The position numbers and the translations under genes were made by a program. The notes below the pieces were generated by a model, which was not told the origin of the DNA, made no database searches, and saw only the letters and a list, made by a program, of their open reading frames with translations. DNA of 64,000 bases from Siphonodentalium dalli (lineage: Eukaryota > Mollusca > Scaphopoda > Gadilida > Siphonodentaliidae): assembly GCA_032622095.1 (NCBI GenBank), contig CP136064.1, positions 250,668,484 to 250,732,483 of the forward strand, given 5' to 3'. Positions 63,590 to 64,000 of the stretch are shown here, one piece after another. Numbering within the stretch: position 1 is the stretch's first letter; every line of letters begins with the position of its first letter.

Positions 63590-64000
63590 TATATGCTGTG
63601 TATGTGTTATCATTGGTGGTGTATGGGGAGTAGATGTATGATCATTGATGGCGTGTATGAGTATGGCAATTGTGGAACTTATGAGTGGTCGTATGTGCGG
63701 GTATTGGTATATCTGGCTCACCATTGGTGATGTGCATATGTATACCTAGGCCTGGATTGATTCTATGGTCATGGGTATGGCGAATAGGTATACATGTAGT
63801 GGCTGTATGGTCCATGGTGAGGTGAATATGTATACAATGAGTGAATGTAGTGAATATGTATACATAGAGTGAATGTATGGGCATGTGTCGTGTGTAGGTG
63901 TATACCTGGTGTTCATGCATGGTGACTCGTCGCTGTATCGTCATTTGTGGTATGTACGGGTACAACCAAGTATGGCTGTGTGATCAGGTGTCATGTATAA
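63590..64000. repeat. Right inverted end of the large element, cut by window end
   Basis: Reverse complement of 59,063-59,470; runs to the last base of the window (CATGTATAA against TTATACACG at 59,063). Confidence 0.7.

Larger units (their letters stand above)
59063..64000. mobile_element. Large non-coding element with long inverted ends, at least ~4.9 kb
   Basis: 59,063-59,470 is repeated in inverted orientation at about 63,590-64,000 (ACACCTGATCA, CAGCCATACTTGGTT, ACATGTATACCTATTCGCCA, ATACCCATGACCATAGA). The interior shows no protein-coding gene but is related to 9.5-10.4 kb and to 25.0-27.3 kb. Probably a non-autonomous DNA element, with the other repeats being partial copies. The right end coincides with the window edge, so the termini and target duplication cannot be fixed. 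Confidence 0.6.

Overview
The window looks like invertebrate animal nuclear DNA. It has AT-rich non-coding sequence, intron/exon structure, non-LTR and Penelope-like retroelements, many foldback MITEs and one large Polinton/Maverick element. I cannot name the species. I see no rRNA, tRNA, CRISPR array or prokaryotic operon. Repeats dominate; the only host gene I can support is a C-type-lectin-domain gene.

Left part (1-16.7 kb). The edge cuts a LINE ORF1 (1-790, minus). Two phase-matched exons (2153-2464 and 6213-6481, plus) encode the two halves of a C-type lectin domain, with an intron of about 3.7 kb full of MITEs. Foldback elements, direct repeats, microsatellites and retroelement-tail sequence follow.

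Middle (16,747-57,245). A unit of about 11.67 kb is tandemly duplicated: copy 1 is 16,747-28,412 and copy 2 starts at 28,413. Each copy holds a Penelope-like element (PLE) on the minus strand. Its three overlapping ORFs (a helical basic protein, an SGNH-like protein, and a reverse transcriptase with a GIY-YIG tail) each lie in the -1 frame of the one before. Each copy also has a hammerhead-like core, a 174-bp tandem repeat and a LINE 3' end. The duplication junction cuts the LINE.

Copy 2 is split by a 17,152-bp Polinton (39,113-56,264) with a 6-bp target duplication, TATAGC. Copy 1 keeps the uninterrupted site at 27,433-27,438, so the insertion can be read off within the window. The Polinton has palindromic terminal inverted repeats built of 30-bp units. 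Its right part encodes the virus-like core: protein-primed DNA polymerase B, packaging ATPase, DDE integrase with chromodomain, penton-like and hexon-like capsid proteins, pX-like basic proteins and an adenain-like protease. Together these would support self-synthesis, capsid assembly and integration.

The Polinton's left arm is the most unusual part. Two divergent gene-pair cassettes carry unrelated small ORFs between nearly identical bidirectional promoters. Each of the four ORFs ends 14-22 nt before a GGCCCT-TTTC-AGGGCC hairpin, and one extra hairpin copy carries a compensatory base-pair change. A 387-bp, apparently perfect inverted duplication forms the divergent promoter and shared N-termini of polB and a zinc-knuckle gene. 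Three 1-nt frameshifts and one in-frame TAG interrupt element genes; these may be real decay or assembly indels.

Right part (57.2-64 kb). A degenerate LINE reverse transcriptase (minus) is followed by a non-coding element of about 4.9 kb with inverted ends of about 400 bp, reaching the window edge. Nested in it is a 576-bp hAT-type MITE with an 8-bp target duplication and a second paralogous empty site nearby.
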